Origin: an uncultured Thiotrichales bacterium
GTDB lineage: Bacteria; Pseudomonadota; Gammaproteobacteria; CAZUMV01
Assembly (NCBI GenBank): GCA_938042355.1
Contig: CALIRD010000135.1
Coordinates: 1-40,996, forward strand
DNA: 40,996 nucleotides
Direction: 5' to 3'
Of the stretch, positions 1-7,615 are shown one piece after another. The notes under the pieces are model-generated. The model searched no databases, had not been told where the DNA came from, and saw only the letters and a program-made list of their open reading frames with translations. Made by a program: the position numbers and the translations under genes. Numbering within the stretch: the first letter of the stretch is position 1; each line of letters begins with the position of its first letter.

Positions 1-1791
1 AAATCCTGTGGGGTAGATATCGACGATCTGGATCGGGTTGAATCCGATAAAGGAGAAAAGCTGGCCTATTCAGAAGAGCAAAGCGGTAAAGCAGCCAAGG
101 TGCTCATACCGGGAATAGTGTTGGTTGCGTTAACGGCATTACCCATTCCCAAGCGTATGCGTTGGGGTTCCAGTGATGCAGAGTTTGTGCGTCCGGTTAA
201 ATGGGTCGTCGTCATGCATGGTACCGCACCGATTAATTTCGAGATCTATGGTGTGGCATCAGGTGTGTCGAGTCGTGGACACCGCTTCCACCATAGTGGT
301 GATATCAACATCACTTCGGCGTCACTTACTGATTATGAAAACAGCCTTGAGTCTGCTCATGTGGTTGCCGGTTTTGCCAGGCGTCGCAGTATGATTGAAG
401 AGCAGGTTACCGAGTCAGCACAGTCTTTAGGGGGTAAAGCATTGCTGGATAATGCTCTGCTGGATGAGGTTACGGCACTGGTTGAATGGCCGGTAGCGAT
501 GGCCGGGAGTTTTGATGACGAGTTTTTATCCGTGCCGCATGAGGCGCTGATCTACACCATGAAAGATAATCAAAAGTATTTTCCGGTGGTGGATGATACA
601 GGTAATTTGTTACCGCACTTCATTACGGTTTCCAATATTGAGAGTAAAGATCCCGCCCGGGTGATTACTGGTAATGAGCGCGTTGTAAGACCACGTCTGG
701 CTGATGCAGCCTTTTTTTGGGAGCAGGACAAAAAGAAACCGCTGGATGACCATGTCGAGTCATTGAACTCGATTGTATTTCAAAAAGAACTCGGAACATT
801 AAAAGATAAAACCAACCGTCTGGTGGCTTTGGTAGAAACGATTGCTGAGCAGATGGGTTGTAACCGTGAGCATGCAAGCCGTGCTGCTGCCTTGTCCAAA
901 TGTGATTTGATGACCGACATGGTCGGAGAGTTTCCTGCCATGCAAGGCGTGGCTGGTCGTTATTATGCTACTGCCGCGAACGAACCTGCTGATGTGGCTG
1001 CAGCGCTGGAAGATTATTACATGCCAAAACAATCCGGTGGAGACTTGCCGCCTGCAGCGGTCGGTCAGGCGCTGGCACTAGCCGATAGAATAGATACCTT
1101 GACCGGTATATTCGGTATCGGGCAAAAGCCTACCGGGTCAAAAGACCCGTTTGCCTTGCGTCGAGCGTCTTTAGGTATTTTGCGAATTATTATTGAAACC
1201 GGCCAGACGCTGGATTTAAAAGAGTTGATTCAGACGGCTGCTGGTTTGTTTGGCGATCGGTTAACGAACAAGAATGTAGTGGACGAGGCATTTGCCTATT
1301 GTCAGGAAAGGCTGGTTGCCTATTATCAGGATCAGGGGATCAGCGTTGGCATGATCGAGTCGGTGGCTTCACGACAGCCGACCAAGCCACTGGATTTTGA
1401 TCAGCGTTTGCGAGCTGTGCAGGCATTTAGTGAATTGCCGCAGGCTGAGAGTTTGGCAGCCGCTAATAAAAGAATCGGCAATATTCTTAACAAGAATAAA
1501 GTGAGTGGTGCCAATAGTGTAGCCCCGTCCTTATTGACCGAAGCTGCAGAAAAGAATTTACAGCAAGCTCTCGATAGCATGGAAGCCGAAGTATCGCAGT
1601 TGTTTGATGATGGACAATACAAAGAAGCGTTGTCCCAACTCTCCGGGCTGAGTGCGCCGGTAGATGAGTTTTTTGATCAGGTTATGGTTATGGCAGATGA
1701 GGAGCAGCTTAAAAATAATCGCCTCGCTTTATTACAAAGAATGCGTAGCTTGTTTTTACGCGTTGCTGATCTTTCAGTATTGAAGTCCTGA
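1..1791 (+). CDS. glyS: Glycyl-tRNA synthetase beta subunit (5'-truncated)
   Basis: This is the beta subunit of the tetrameric (alpha2beta2) bacterial glycyl-tRNA synthetase, which charges tRNA-Gly in the cytoplasm together with GlyQ. The reading frame is open from base 1: the first codons give K-S-C-G-V-D-I-D-D-L, a recognisable GlyS N-terminal segment. The track's GTG at 100 is therefore not the start. 596 residues are visible; the family is about 690, so roughly 90-100 N-terminal residues and glyQ lie outside the window. Recognisable GlyS blocks are MRWGSSDAEFVRPVKW, a KDNQKYFPV block, KCDLMTDMVGEFPAMQGVAGRYYA and a KPTGSKDPFALRRASLGILR block. gmhB follows 3-6 bases after the TGA stop, the usual glyQS-gmhB-plsC order of gammaproteobacteria. 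Identification is firm. Confidence 0.97.
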   Translation, partial: KSCGVDIDDLDRVESDKGEKLAYSEEQSGKAAKVLIPGIVLVALTALPIPKRMRWGSSDAEFVRPVKWVVVMHGTAPINFEIYGVASGVSSRGHRFHHSGDINITSASLTDYENSLESAHVVAGFARRRSMIEEQVTESAQSLGGKALLDNALLDEVTALVEWPVAMAGSFDDEFLSVPHEALIYTMKDNQKYFPVVDDTGNLLPHFITVSNIESKDPARVITGNERVVRPRLADAAFFWEQDKKKPLDDHVESLNSIVFQKELGTLKDKTNRLVALVETIAEQMGCNREHASRAAALSKCDLMTDMVGEFPAMQGVAGRYYATAANEPADVAAALEDYYMPKQSGGDLPPAAVGQALALADRIDTLTGIFGIGQKPTGSKDPFALRRASLGILRIIIETGQTLDLKELIQTAAGLFGDRLTNKNVVDEAFAYCQERLVAYYQDQGISVGMIESVASRQPTKPLDFDQRLRAVQAFSELPQAESLAAANKRIGNILNKNKVSGANSVAPSLLTEAAEKNLQQALDSMEAEVSQLFDDGQYKEALSQLSGLSAPVDEFFDQVMVMADEEQLKNNRLALLQRMRSLFLRVADLSVLKS

Positions 1792-1797
1792 TTTTTG

Positions 1798-2352
1798 ATG
1801 AAGCTGGTACTTCTGGATCGAGATGGTGTTATCAATGTCGATTCACCTGACTATATCAAGACTCCCGAGGAATGGATTCCGATAGCAGGCAGTCTGGAAG
1901 CGATTGCCCGATTATCTAAAGCTGGTTACACCATCGCTGTCTTAACCAATCAATCTGGTCTGGGTCGTGGCTATTTTGATCATGAGGCGCTGATGCTAAT
2001 TCATGAAAAATTACTTTCGGCAGTGACGCATGCAGGCGGTGATGTTGATTTAATTCGCTATTGCCCACACCACCCCGACGATGGTTGCGATTGTAGGAAG
2101 CCCAAGCCAGGCTTGTTTCATGCAATCGCAAAATATTACGATATGTCTCTGACAGGGATCTTTGCGGTTGGTGATTCACTTCGTGATTTGCAAGCTGCCG
2201 CGTCTGCCGGAGCTTCGCCGATTCTGGTGAGAACAGGGAACGGAGTTAAAACTTTAGTAAACCCTGAACTGGACAAGAATATCCCCGTGGTTGATGATTT
2301 AGGTGACTTTGTTGATCAACTTTTGAATGGAGAGCTGAATGGCAACGCGTAA
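1798..2352 (+). CDS. gmhB: D-glycero-D-manno-heptose 1,7-bisphosphate 7-phosphatase
   Basis: This HAD-superfamily phosphatase removes the 7-phosphate from heptose 1,7-bisphosphate in ADP-heptose synthesis for the LPS inner core. The 184-residue protein shows HAD motif I (LLDRDGVIN, with D7 and D9 as nucleophile and acid/base), motif II (LTNQSG), a basic motif III (CRKPKPG) and motif IV (AVGDSLRD). The zinc loop CPHHPDDGCDC between them is diagnostic for GmhB within its subfamily. The track starts at a TTG (1795), but the ATG one codon later at 1798 is preferred. The gene lies a few bases after glyS and overlaps the following acyltransferase by 14 bases, so co-transcription and translational coupling are likely. 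Confidence 0.95.
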   Translation: MKLVLLDRDGVINVDSPDYIKTPEEWIPIAGSLEAIARLSKAGYTIAVLTNQSGLGRGYFDHEALMLIHEKLLSAVTHAGGDVDLIRYCPHHPDDGCDCRKPKPGLFHAIAKYYDMSLTGIFAVGDSLRDLQAAASAGASPILVRTGNGVKTLVNPELDKNIPVVDDLGDFVDQLLNGELNGNA

Positions 2353-3106
2353 ACGTCCCATGCTTGTTGCATTGATTGGCAGTATTATCTGGTGGATTTT
2401 TTTCACCTTGACTACTGTAATAGTTGCCCCGTTCGTGATTCTATTTTCATTTATTTCTTTTAGTGCGGCTTATCAAACAGCACTACTATGGTCGCGTTTC
2501 AATATTTATTCTCTGAGTTGGTTCTGTGGCTTACACTTCAAGGTCGAGGGTAAAGAAAACATACCAGAGAGTGACAGGGGTTATGTGATGATGTCCAAGC
2601 ACCAATCAACCTGGGAGACACTGGCACTTTCATTCACTTTGCCACCACACGTGTGGGTGTTTAAAAAGGAACTGCAATATATTCCTTTATTTGGTTGGGC
2701 CTTGTGGTCGGTTAAACCGATAGCGATTGATCGCAGCGGCGGTCAAACCACACTGGATCAAGTCTTGTTACATGGTAAAAACCGGTTGGACAAGGGTATT
2801 TGTATTATGATTTTTCCCGAGGGTACGCGTGTTCCGGCTGGAACTAAAAAACGCTATAAACAAGGCGGTTCAGCGCTAGCTGTACATGCAAAAACACCAG
2901 TGCTTCCTGTCGCTCATAATGCAGGACACTTCTGGCCACGCGGGCAATTTATCAAGAATGCCGGCATTGTTACCATTAGGATAGGTGAATTAATCAGCAG
3001 TGAGGGCAAGACCGCTGACACATTAAATAATGAAGTAGAAGCCTGGATAGAAGCACAACAGGAAGAGCTGGATACGGATGGTGCGGCGCAAATATCCGGG
3101 CAATAA
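2339..3106 (+). CDS. 1-acylglycerol-3-phosphate acyltransferase family protein (PlsC-like)
   Basis: This is a lysophosphatidate acyltransferase-family enzyme expected to transfer an acyl group to a lysophospholipid at the inner membrane. A strongly hydrophobic N-terminal segment (about residues 7-45) should anchor it. The family motif I appears as SKHQSTWETL, an H-x4-E variant of H-x4-D that I associate with the glyS-linked members of this family. Motif III is FPEGTR, with a preceding IAIDRSGG block. Length (255 aa) is normal. The start overlaps gmhB by 14 bases, and the 3' end overlaps the next ORF by 29 bases. Whether it makes bulk phosphatidate or a more specialised lipid cannot be decided here, so no symbol is given. 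Confidence 0.9.
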   Translation: MATRKRPMLVALIGSIIWWIFFTLTTVIVAPFVILFSFISFSAAYQTALLWSRFNIYSLSWFCGLHFKVEGKENIPESDRGYVMMSKHQSTWETLALSFTLPPHVWVFKKELQYIPLFGWALWSVKPIAIDRSGGQTTLDQVLLHGKNRLDKGICIMIFPEGTRVPAGTKKRYKQGGSALAVHAKTPVLPVAHNAGHFWPRGQFIKNAGIVTIRIGELISSEGKTADTLNNEVEAWIEAQQEELDTDGAAQISGQ

Positions 3107-3632
3107 CATAGTCAAAAAAATTTATACAACAATTGGTTTATTGTTGCTAACTGCTTGTAGCTCATTACCCGAACCAACGACTGTCGAGCAAGAACTTGCT
3201 CGATTAAATCAGGCTGAACAGCGTTGGCAGTCGCAACAAGTGTCTGACTATCAGTATCGATCAAAAAGTTTCGGGCGCAGCGATAATCCTTACAATCCTT
3301 TTCCTAAAGTTTTTTCAAAGTCTCAGGCAGAACCCGATCTAGAGTCGCTGCCGGGTGTGATTATACAGATCAAAAATAACTCATATCATTATTCATATTA
3401 TGAGAATGATCAGGATTATGAAGCACACCACTTTGGTGGGTTTAACAAGTTATTCAATAGTATTCGTGAGATGTTGGAACAGATGCGATCTGAGCCTGAT
3501 TTATATATCGAAGTGGATTTTCATCCGGTCTATGGTTATCCAGCGCATATGGTTAGCAGGCAGTATGAGGGTGATCGACTGGTATCGATCAGCTTTAGCT
3601 ATAACGATCAGTTTCAAGTCTTGAATGAGTAG
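3078..3632 (+). CDS. Lipoprotein, DUF6174-like
   Basis: A predicted lipoprotein of 184 residues with a basic N-terminus, a short hydrophobic stretch and a lipobox LLTAC followed by serines (TACSSLPEP). The mature part starts with a helix, LNQAEQRWQSQQVSDYQYR, and ends with a beta-rich FHPVYGYPAHMVSRQYEGD segment. That pattern resembles the small DUF6174 family of unknown function. The only in-frame ATG is at 3078, inside the end of the acyltransferase gene, so the two would be translationally coupled. The next upstream-like codons (ATA, ATT) are not usual starts. Lipidation is inferred from the lipobox; function is unknown. Confidence 0.75.
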   Translation: MVRRKYPGNNIVKKIYTTIGLLLLTACSSLPEPTTVEQELARLNQAEQRWQSQQVSDYQYRSKSFGRSDNPYNPFPKVFSKSQAEPDLESLPGVIIQIKNNSYHYSYYENDQDYEAHHFGGFNKLFNSIREMLEQMRSEPDLYIEVDFHPVYGYPAHMVSRQYEGDRLVSISFSYNDQFQVLNE

Positions 3633-3663
3633 AACACGAAACGGTGCAGTGCGACTGGATATT

Positions 3664-3693
3664 CTCGAATGCTTGCTAGATTAGCATCTTGAG
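3664..3693 (+). terminator. Possible stem-loop at the end of the glyS operon
   Basis: CTCGAATGCT and AGCATcTTGAG can pair over 10 bp, with one G-U pair and one bulged C, around a 9-base loop. It lies 31 bases after the lipoprotein stop. No clean T-run follows, so it may be a weak terminator or an mRNA-end stabiliser. The rest of 3633-3873 between the two convergent genes is AT-rich and shows no ORF or other signal to me. Confidence 0.35.
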
Positions 3694-3873
3694 TAGAAAA
3701 GTAGTTTTGATTTTCTATAAATCCAAAGTATCAATGAAAGCCGTGTAGATAATTATCGGGGTGTTTGTATTTGTAACGTATAAGTCATTACATTCAAGCC
3801 ACCCGATTTGATTACAATTTAATAAACGAATATTTTGTTCTGGTATTAAACGCAACTGATAAATAGCCATTTG

Positions 3874-4236
3874 CTAAATATAATCCAACTCAGGATGTTG
3901 ATCGATCAAGTCAATTAAATCGGCTGTCGTTTCTTTAGCTTGTGCATCTGATTTTGCGACGGCTTTTTTAAATTTCAGATAGATGTCATACACTTCAGAG
4001 TTACCGTCTTCGCGCTCTACAATAAAAAACGGGGCGCGGCTTACCTTGTATTCTTGAGCCAGTCGTAAACCTTCGCTTTCGGGGTTACGTTCATCCGCTA
4101 TGATCACCTGGTCAATGGTATCGAATAGATCGTCTTCCTGCAGGCGCTGCGTAACCTGCGCGCATTTCCGGCACATTTCGCCATCGGCTAAGATCTTCTT
4201 TACGTAAATTACGTTTTTGATCGAGGCTTTTTTCAT
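3874..4236 (-). CDS. Thioredoxin-like CxxC protein of the sulfur assimilation operon
   Basis: A 120-residue protein with an early beta strand followed by a redox motif C22-R-K-C25, and later a RAPFFIVE segment that resembles the cis-proline region of thioredoxin-like proteins. It is the last gene of the cysI-DUF934-cysH operon. The track begins at a TTG (4248) that overlaps the cysH stop. The ATG at 4236 is preferred because a GAGAG Shine-Dalgarno sequence sits 6 bases upstream, and the N-terminus then runs straight into the first strand. The position suggests a dithiol donor for APS reductase or a partner of sulfite reduction, but that is inference. No transmembrane segment or signal peptide is visible, so it should be cytoplasmic. 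Confidence 0.75.
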   Translation of the reverse strand: MKKASIKNVIYVKKILADGEMCRKCAQVTQRLQEDDLFDTIDQVIIADERNPESEGLRLAQEYKVSRAPFFIVEREDGNSEVYDIYLKFKKAVAKSDAQAKETTADLIDLIDQHPELDYI

Positions 4237-4244
4237 AGTGTCTC

Positions 4245-4976
4245 TCAAGCGCTCACGGTTTTAACAGGAATGGCATGCAAACCACATTCTTTTTCAGTGG
4301 CTTCTTCCCACCACCATCGTCCACCTCGTTCATGCTGGTTGGGTAAGACAGGTCGTGTGCATGGCTGGCAGCCGATGCTGATATAGCCTTGCTCGTGCAG
4401 TTTGTTGTAAGGAATTTCATTGGCGCGAATATAGCCCCACACTTCTTCCGAAGTCCAATTGGCTAACGGATTGGCTTTGAACAAGCTGTGCTCTTCGGTT
4501 GAGAAGGCTTTGTCATATTGCACTAGCGGTACTTCGGCGCGAGTATCCAGACTTTGGTCTCGACGTTGGCCGGTAATCCATGCGCCGATGCTACCAAGCT
4601 TCTTGCGTAACGGTTGTACCTTACGAATCCCGCAACACTCCTGATGACCGTCTTCATAAAAACTGAACAGCCCTTTTTCTTTAACCAGTGTTTGCAGTTT
4701 TTCGGCATCTGGTGAAAGTAGTTCGATCTCTATGTCGTAATGCTTTCGCACTTGTTCAATGAACTCATAAGTTTCAGGATGTAGTCTGCCGGTGTCGAGT
4801 GAAAAGACTTTCACATTGGGATTAACCTGTAAAGCCAGATCAATCAGCACTACGTCTTCGGCACCGCTGAATGAAATCCAGGCGTCGTCGGTTTGCTCGA
4901 AAATCCATTTAAAAGTTTCCAGCGCAGGTAAGGTTTCAAGTCTGTTTGCTTCAGCGCTGTAATCAATATTACTCAT
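4245..4976 (-). CDS. cysH: APS/PAPS reductase, Fe-S (APS) type
   Basis: This enzyme reduces adenylyl sulfate (or its 3'-phosphate form) to sulfite using thioredoxin-like thiols, in assimilatory sulfate reduction. In the 243-residue protein, the adenylyl-binding [10 protein letters not shown] loop (about residue 36) and TGQRRDQS are present. The cysteine pairs C114-C115 and C203-x2-C206, which bind a 4Fe-4S cluster, are both present; this is the signature of APS reductases rather than E. coli-type PAPS reductase. The catalytic cysteine is C231 in ECGLH near the C-terminus. The track starts at 5096, but that reads through the DUF934 gene; the MSNIDY start at 4976 leaves a 13-base gap to it. The stop overlaps the thioredoxin-like ORF region. 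Confidence 0.93.
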   Translation of the reverse strand: MSNIDYSAEANRLETLPALETFKWIFEQTDDAWISFSGAEDVVLIDLALQVNPNVKVFSLDTGRLHPETYEFIEQVRKHYDIEIELLSPDAEKLQTLVKEKGLFSFYEDGHQECCGIRKVQPLRKKLGSIGAWITGQRRDQSLDTRAEVPLVQYDKAFSTEEHSLFKANPLANWTSEEVWGYIRANEIPYNKLHEQGYISIGCQPCTRPVLPNQHERGGRWWWEEATEKECGLHAIPVKTVSA

Positions 4977-4989
4977 CGGTGTTTGCTCA

Positions 4990-5340
4990 TTAATAGTTAG
5001 GTTGGTAGTAGTCGGTAATTTCTTCAAAGAAGGGTAATAAATCGTCAGCGCTATATTTCTCATGTGCGCTAATGATGTTGGCACCACAGCGTTCAATCAT
5101 GGCGACATTATCTTTGCGTGCACCCAGCGCCACTATGTCTCCGGTAAAACCGAAGCGTGTGCGTAATTGTCGGGTTTGCGAATAAGGTCGACCTTCTTCG
5201 TAATTACTGAAATCGAATATCAGTGCGGGAGCCTCTGAGAGTGTTGCCAGTTGTTCTTTCAGATCGGTATCGGGTTCGATCTTTATGGCAGATTCAGGCA
5301 AATCGTAGTCGATTACTATTCTTTCCTTAATGACTTGCAT
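4990..5340 (-). CDS. DUF934 protein, sulfite reduction accessory
   Basis: A 116-residue DUF934 family protein. The core contains [23 protein letters not shown] and [20 protein letters not shown], which are typical of the family. Members are almost always encoded directly after a CysI-type sulfite reductase; a role in delivering electrons or assisting sulfite reduction has been proposed but not, to my knowledge, shown in detail. The start ATG at 5340 ([10 protein letters not shown]) overlaps the 3' end of cysI by 14 bases. The track's longer version (to 5427) is just read-through of the cysI region. Confidence 0.88.
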   Translation of the reverse strand: MQVIKERIVIDYDLPESAIKIEPDTDLKEQLATLSEAPALIFDFSNYEEGRPYSQTRQLRTRFGFTGDIVALGARKDNVAMIERCGANIISAHEKYSADDLLPFFEEITDYYQPNY

Positions 5341-6982
5341 ACACTTGCTCCTTGAACGGTTCGATCCCCAGACGATTGACTGACTCCTGAAAAGACTCGT
5401 CTTGCTGACGTTTTTCCAGATAAACATTCAGAATCGTGTCCAGTGCGCCAACCAATTCTTCTTTTTTAACCGCAGGTCCGAGACGCTTACCTAAAGCTGA
5501 ATCATTCTCTGCTGAGCCGCCGAGTGTGATTTGATACCACTCTTTACCTTTCTTATCCACGCCGAGAATCCCGATGTGACCGGCGTGATGATGACCGCAG
5601 GCATTCATGCAGCCAGACATTTTGAGTTTTATATTTCCAATGTTGTGTAACTCATCCAGATCATTGAAGCGCTCGTTAATGGCAGCAGCTAACGGAATAG
5701 TGGTGGCATTCGCCAGCGAACAAAAATCCAGACCCGGACAACAAATCATATCGTTAAGCGTGCCGATATTCGGTGTGGCCAGTTCGTGCTTGTTTAATTC
5801 CATCCATAGGGCGTATAACTCACTGGTTTTGACATAGGGAAGTACCAGATTTTGTTCATGAGTGACGCGTATTTCGCTACGACTGAATTTTTCAGCAATA
5901 TCCGCAATCGCTTCCATTTGCTCCGAAGTAGCATCACCTGGCGCTTCGCCTTGTGCTTTTAGTGAAATAAACGTCGCGCAGTATCCATCCAGTACGTGTG
6001 TTTGTTCGACGTTGCGAGATAGCCACAAGTCATAGTTGTTGTCTTTGACAGCAATGCCCTCGATAGAGCTGGATACTTTCGGGCTCTCGTCAGGGTGCTC
6101 GAATTGAGCCTTCATCGCATCGATTTCTTCTTGTTCCAGCCATAGTGATGGGTCTTGCTTGAGTAATTCCCATTCGGCTTCAACCTCTTGCCTGAATGTA
6201 TCTATGCCCATGGCGTTCACCAGAATCTTGATGCGGGCTTTGTATTTATTGTCACGACGACCGTGGAGGTTGTAGACACGTAAAATGGATTCAACGTATG
6301 ACTTGATGTATCTCTTTTCCAGAAATTCGCAAATGACTTTACCAATCACCGGGGTACGACCCATGCCACCACCAACCAGCACCTGAAAGCCAACCTCGCC
6401 ATCGTCATTTTTTACCAGTCGTAAACCGATGTCGTGCCATTGAACGGCGGCTCGATCTTCTATAGCACCGGTTACGGCAAACTTGAATTTACGTGGTAAC
6501 CAGTTGAACTCGGGATGAAACGTTGACCAATGTCGCAAGATTTCGCAATAAGGACGGGGGTCTTCGATTTCGTCAGTAGCGATACCAGCCAGATGATCGG
6601 AAGTGATATTCCGAATACAGTTACCACTAGTTTGTATGGCATGTACTTGTACTGTTGCCAATTCTTCCAGAATGCTTGGTACATCTTCCAGTTCGGGCCA
6701 GTTGATTTGCAAATTTTGGCGAGTCGTGAAATGTCCATAGCCCTTATCATAGGTTCTGCAGATGTGACCAAACATTCGCATCTGATTGGCGTTGACCACA
6801 CCATAAGGAATCGCAATACGTAGCATGTGAGCGTGAATTTGATAGTACAAACCATTTCTCAGGCGTAATGCACGAAATTCGTCTTCATCAATATCCCCAG
6901 TCTTGAAACGCTCAACCTGGCCACGAAACTGGGCGGCGCGTTGCTCGATGCTTTGCTGATCATGCTTATTATACTGATACAT
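5327..6982 (-). CDS. cysI: Nitrite/sulfite reductase hemoprotein subunit (CysI type)
   Basis: A siroheme/4Fe-4S reductase of 551 residues, expected to reduce sulfite to sulfide with six electrons in cysteine biosynthesis. The cofactor cysteines are present as C415-x5-C421 (in CCPGLDFC) and C458-x3-C462 (SGCMNACGHHHAG). The N-terminal ferredoxin-like half shows GHFTTRQNLQINW and TSGNCIRNIT. Size and downstream DUF934/cysH point to the Pseudomonas-type assimilatory sulfite reductase, not nitrite reductase, although the family name covers both. No cysJ flavoprotein gene is nearby. The ATG at 6982 (MYQYNKHDQQ) is preferred over the GTG at 6991, since the only purine-rich GGGTG lies just before the ATG. 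A leader hairpin overlaps that region. Confidence 0.92.
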   Translation of the reverse strand: MYQYNKHDQQSIEQRAAQFRGQVERFKTGDIDEDEFRALRLRNGLYYQIHAHMLRIAIPYGVVNANQMRMFGHICRTYDKGYGHFTTRQNLQINWPELEDVPSILEELATVQVHAIQTSGNCIRNITSDHLAGIATDEIEDPRPYCEILRHWSTFHPEFNWLPRKFKFAVTGAIEDRAAVQWHDIGLRLVKNDDGEVGFQVLVGGGMGRTPVIGKVICEFLEKRYIKSYVESILRVYNLHGRRDNKYKARIKILVNAMGIDTFRQEVEAEWELLKQDPSLWLEQEEIDAMKAQFEHPDESPKVSSSIEGIAVKDNNYDLWLSRNVEQTHVLDGYCATFISLKAQGEAPGDATSEQMEAIADIAEKFSRSEIRVTHEQNLVLPYVKTSELYALWMELNKHELATPNIGTLNDMICCPGLDFCSLANATTIPLAAAINERFNDLDELHNIGNIKLKMSGCMNACGHHHAGHIGILGVDKKGKEWYQITLGGSAENDSALGKRLGPAVKKEELVGALDTILNVYLEKRQQDESFQESVNRLGIEPFKEQVYASH

Positions 6983-6987
6983 TTTAT

Positions 6988-7021
6988 ACACCCATTTTTT
7001 CGGACTTAATGATATGGGTGT
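6988..7021 (-). promoter_or_regulatory. Leader hairpin that may cover the cysI ribosome-binding site
   Basis: ACACCCAT (6988-6995) and ATGGGTGT (7014-7021) are a perfect 8-bp inverted repeat separated by 18 bases. In the cysI mRNA the 3' arm contains GGGTG, the only Shine-Dalgarno-like stretch, a few bases before the ATG at 6982. Folding would hide it. This is seen directly; a regulatory role is inference. Confidence 0.45.
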
Positions 7022-7053
7022 GGGGGAAGATGCTCAATTAAATCAAACACATT

Positions 7054-7082
7054 TATAGAAAATAATACTATTATTCTGTATA
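7054..7082. promoter_or_regulatory. Palindrome between cysI and the Lrp-type gene, candidate operator
   Basis: A near-perfect palindrome is centred on C7068: AATAATA-c-TATTATT has 7-bp perfect arms, and the symmetry continues to 14-bp arms with two mismatches. It resembles the AT-rich two-fold sites bound by Lrp/AsnC regulators and sits in the 135-bp divergent region between cysI and the regulator. AT-rich DNA makes chance palindromes common, so confidence is limited. Confidence 0.4.
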
Positions 7083-7117
7083 TTAATCGAAATATGTAAA
7101 AAATAATTCGTATTTAT

Positions 7118-7615
7118 ATGAAAAACATAGAAAATATAGTGCTAGATGAGGTAGATAGAGAAATATTATCTCTGTTGCAGCAAGATGCGAGCATGCCAAT
7201 CAAGGATATTGCGGCTAAAGTACATCTTTCGACCACCCCATGTTGGAAAAGAATCAAGAAACTTGAGCAATCTGGATTGATCAAAGCCAATGTGGTTTTG
7301 CTTGAGCCAGCGATGATCGGAGCCAATGTAAATGCGTTCGTTTCAATTCGTGTGAATCAGCATGATCCAGACTGGAATGAACAATTCGCAAAAGTGATGC
7401 AGGACATACCGCAAATTGTCGAGATCTATAGAATGAGCGGTGAAATTGATTATTTAATGCGAGTAGTGGTTTCCAGTATTGAGGCTTACGACAAACTCTA
7501 TACCGAGATTATTACAAGAATGAAAACAGCGGGATTATACACGCCAGATGTCACTTCTAACTTTGCTATGGAACAGATTAAATTTACGACAGCGTTACCG
7601 CTTTTGGTTGAGTAG
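7118..7615 (+). CDS. Lrp/AsnC family transcriptional regulator
   Basis: A 165-residue regulator with the family layout. An N-terminal winged helix-turn-helix (about residues 8-65) includes LDEVDREILSLLQQDASMPIKDIA and the recognition region STTPCWKRIKKLEQSGLI. It is followed by a RAM ligand-binding domain with RMSGEIDYLMRVVV. It is divergent from cysI, so it may regulate the sulfur operon, its own gene, or both, possibly in response to a sulfur amino acid; only the arrangement supports this. No good Shine-Dalgarno sequence precedes the ATG. Its 3' end overlaps the convergent glycosyltransferase gene by 32 bases. Confidence 0.92.
   Translation: MKNIENIVLDEVDREILSLLQQDASMPIKDIAAKVHLSTTPCWKRIKKLEQSGLIKANVVLLEPAMIGANVNAFVSIRVNQHDPDWNEQFAKVMQDIPQIVEIYRMSGEIDYLMRVVVSSIEAYDKLYTEIITRMKTAGLYTPDVTSNFAMEQIKFTTALPLLVE

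Noticed and set aside
100-1791. The track's glyS start at GTG 100
   Set aside because: The frame is open to base 1 and the upstream codons encode conserved GlyS residues, so the gene is truncated by the window edge.
6472-6855. 127-residue ORF inside cysI on the same strand, and the opposite ORF at 6530-6823
   Set aside because: Both overlap conserved cysI coding sequence in other frames and show no domain.
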